Positions 62,860-64,000 of a DNA stretch of 64,000 nucleotides are shown here, piece by piece (the first letter of the stretch is position 1; every line of letters begins with the position of its first letter). The position numbers and the translations under genes were made by a program. The notes under the pieces were generated by a model, which was given only the letters and a program-made list of their open reading frames with translations, had not been told where the DNA came from and ran no database searches. Where the stretch lies: NCBI GenBank assembly GCA_036571765.1, contig BROE01000020.1, positions 16,677,768-16,741,767 on the forward strand, read 5' to 3'. Source of the stretch: Plecoglossus altivelis. Its lineage: Eukaryota > Chordata > Actinopteri > Osmeriformes > Plecoglossidae.

Positions 62860-63440
62860 AGCGCTACTCCATAGACCACCATGCTGTAGATCACTACTCC
62901 ATAGACCACAGTGCTGGAGAGCGCTACTCCATAGACCAGAATTCTGTAGATCACTACTTGATAGACCACCATTCTGTAGAGCACTACTCCATAGACCAGC
63001 ATTCTGTAGAGCGCTACTCCATAGACCACTGTGCTGTAGAGCGCTACTCCATAGACCAGCATTCTGTAGAGCACTACTCCATAGACCACTGTGCTGTAGA
63101 GCACTACTCCATAGACCAGCATTCTGTAGAGCACTACTCCATAGACCACTGTGCTGTAGAGCACTACTCCATAGACCAGAATTCTGTAGATCACTACTCG
63201 ATAGACCAACATGCTGTAGATCACTACTACATAGACCACCATTCTGTAGAGTGCTACTCCATAGACCAGCATTCTGTAGAGCGCTACTCCATAGACCACT
63301 ATTCTGTAGAGCACTACTCCATAGACCAGCATTCTGTAGAGTGCTACTGCGCTACTCCATAGACCACTGTGCTGTAGAGCGCTACTCCATAGACCACTGT
63401 GCTGTAGAGCGCTACTCCATAGACCACAACTCCATAGACC
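62850..63440. repeat. 30-bp minisatellite that begins at the ripor3-like stop codon
   Basis: About 20 units of GAGCGCTACTCCATAGACCA followed by CCATTCTGTA. The first ATTCTGTAG is the end of the coding sequence (Ile-Leu-stop). The unit is exactly 10 codons long, so two other plus frames and a minus frame stay open through the array. Confidence 0.92.
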
Positions 63441-63775
63441 ACCATGCTGTTGAGAAGGAGGGGGCAGAGAAACTCTCAGATCCCTAACAGATGAGACATA
63501 TAATGCTGGTCTGCTCCCTGCTGGTCATTTCCCAAAGCTACAGCAGCCTCAAATGGCCTGTGACATGAAGCCATGGCCCATTAAACAAACCTCACAGGAA
63601 CTGATGTAATCAATCCTTGCTCCATTTCTGTTGACATATTTATGAATATATTTAAGTGTATGGTATGATTCTATATGTTTCCTGTATGTGAATTATAGGT
63701 ACAATTATTCAAGGTAATGTACATACTGTTGTGTAGAGATAAGGTTTCCTAATAAAAAAAAACATGTTCATGACA
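62860..63775 (+). other. ripor3: ripor3-like 3' UTR
   Basis: From the stop codon through the minisatellite to the expected cleavage site after AATAAA at 63751-63756. Confidence 0.6.
63751..63756 (+). terminator. ripor3: ripor3-like polyadenylation signal
   Basis: AATAAA followed by an A run, about 890 nt after the stop codon. Confidence 0.6.
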
Positions 63776-63849
63776 TTTCAAGTTGTCTGTGACTTTTAGT
63801 GGGAAGACAGACCACACCAGTGGCAGATTAACACTCAACTAATCATATC

Positions 63850-64000
63850 TTTAATGATCAAACAAACATATCAACAGCTACAGCGTCTGAACACAGAAAT
63901 ACTGAACAGCATTCTTACAATGATTTGGTTGGTTGCACCGTCACCTGTATTTTATGAAGAAAGGAGGATTGAAGTGGGTGGCTTGAGTGACAGTATGGAG
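63850..64000 (-). other. Possible 3' end of a further minus-strand gene
   Basis: On the minus strand an ATTAAA at 63850-63855 is preceded by AT-moderate, non-repetitive sequence up to the window edge. It could be the 3' UTR of a convergent neighbour. No coding sequence is visible, so this is a weak call. Confidence 0.25.

Noticed and set aside
62708..63487. 259-codon plus-strand frame and 169-codon minus-strand frame with repeating peptides
   Set aside because: They follow from the 30-bp minisatellite in the 3' UTR of the ripor3-like gene, whose unit is a multiple of three and lacks stops in those frames.

Overview
The window is vertebrate nuclear DNA and most probably from a ray-finned (teleost) fish. 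It carries four split genes with GT-AG introns and vertebrate-type proteins, CA/GT, GA and CTGT microsatellites, many minisatellites, and two runs of N that mark a draft assembly. No bacterial operons, tRNA or rRNA genes, CRISPR arrays or intact transposons were seen. I rebuilt the gene models by hand from splice sites, reading phase and remembered family sequences. No database search was run.

Layout: (1) 0.8-10.1 kb, minus strand: myg1, a DHH-type 3'-5' RNA exonuclease, in 7 exons with a 4-kb last intron full of repeats. Its promoter lies near 10.1 kb. (2) 10.1-17.8 kb: no coding exon recognised; purine and pyrimidine tracts, a 26-bp minisatellite and C-rich DNA. (3) 17.8-34.3 kb, plus strand: map3k12 (dual leucine zipper kinase, DLK), with a TATA-box 5' UTR exon, 13 coding exons and a 3' UTR carrying a 32-bp minisatellite and a strong hairpin. 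(4) 34.4-43.1 kb, minus strand: pcbp2 (poly(rC)-binding protein 2), tail to tail with map3k12. It has three KH domains, two tiny KH1 exons, and two alternative last exons, one of which encodes a PCBP4-like tail. (5) 43.1-52.4 kb: mostly repeats, a false duplication around an 11-base gap, and a possible first exon of the next gene. (6) 52.4-63.8 kb, plus strand: a RIPOR-family gene closest to ripor3 (FAM65C), about 23 coding exons, with two exons falsely repeated around a 90-base gap, one frame break near 59,262, and a stop codon that sits in the first unit of a 30-bp minisatellite.

The genes do not form a pathway. Their adjacency looks like vertebrate synteny: from memory, MAP3K12 and PCBP2 are also convergent neighbours on human chromosome 12q13, where MYG1 lies nearby. 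The strongest points for follow-up are the PCBP4-like alternative terminal exon of pcbp2, the in-frame pair of KH1 mini-exons, the C-tract-rich pcbp2 leader, and the assembly faults that would corrupt the ripor3 model.
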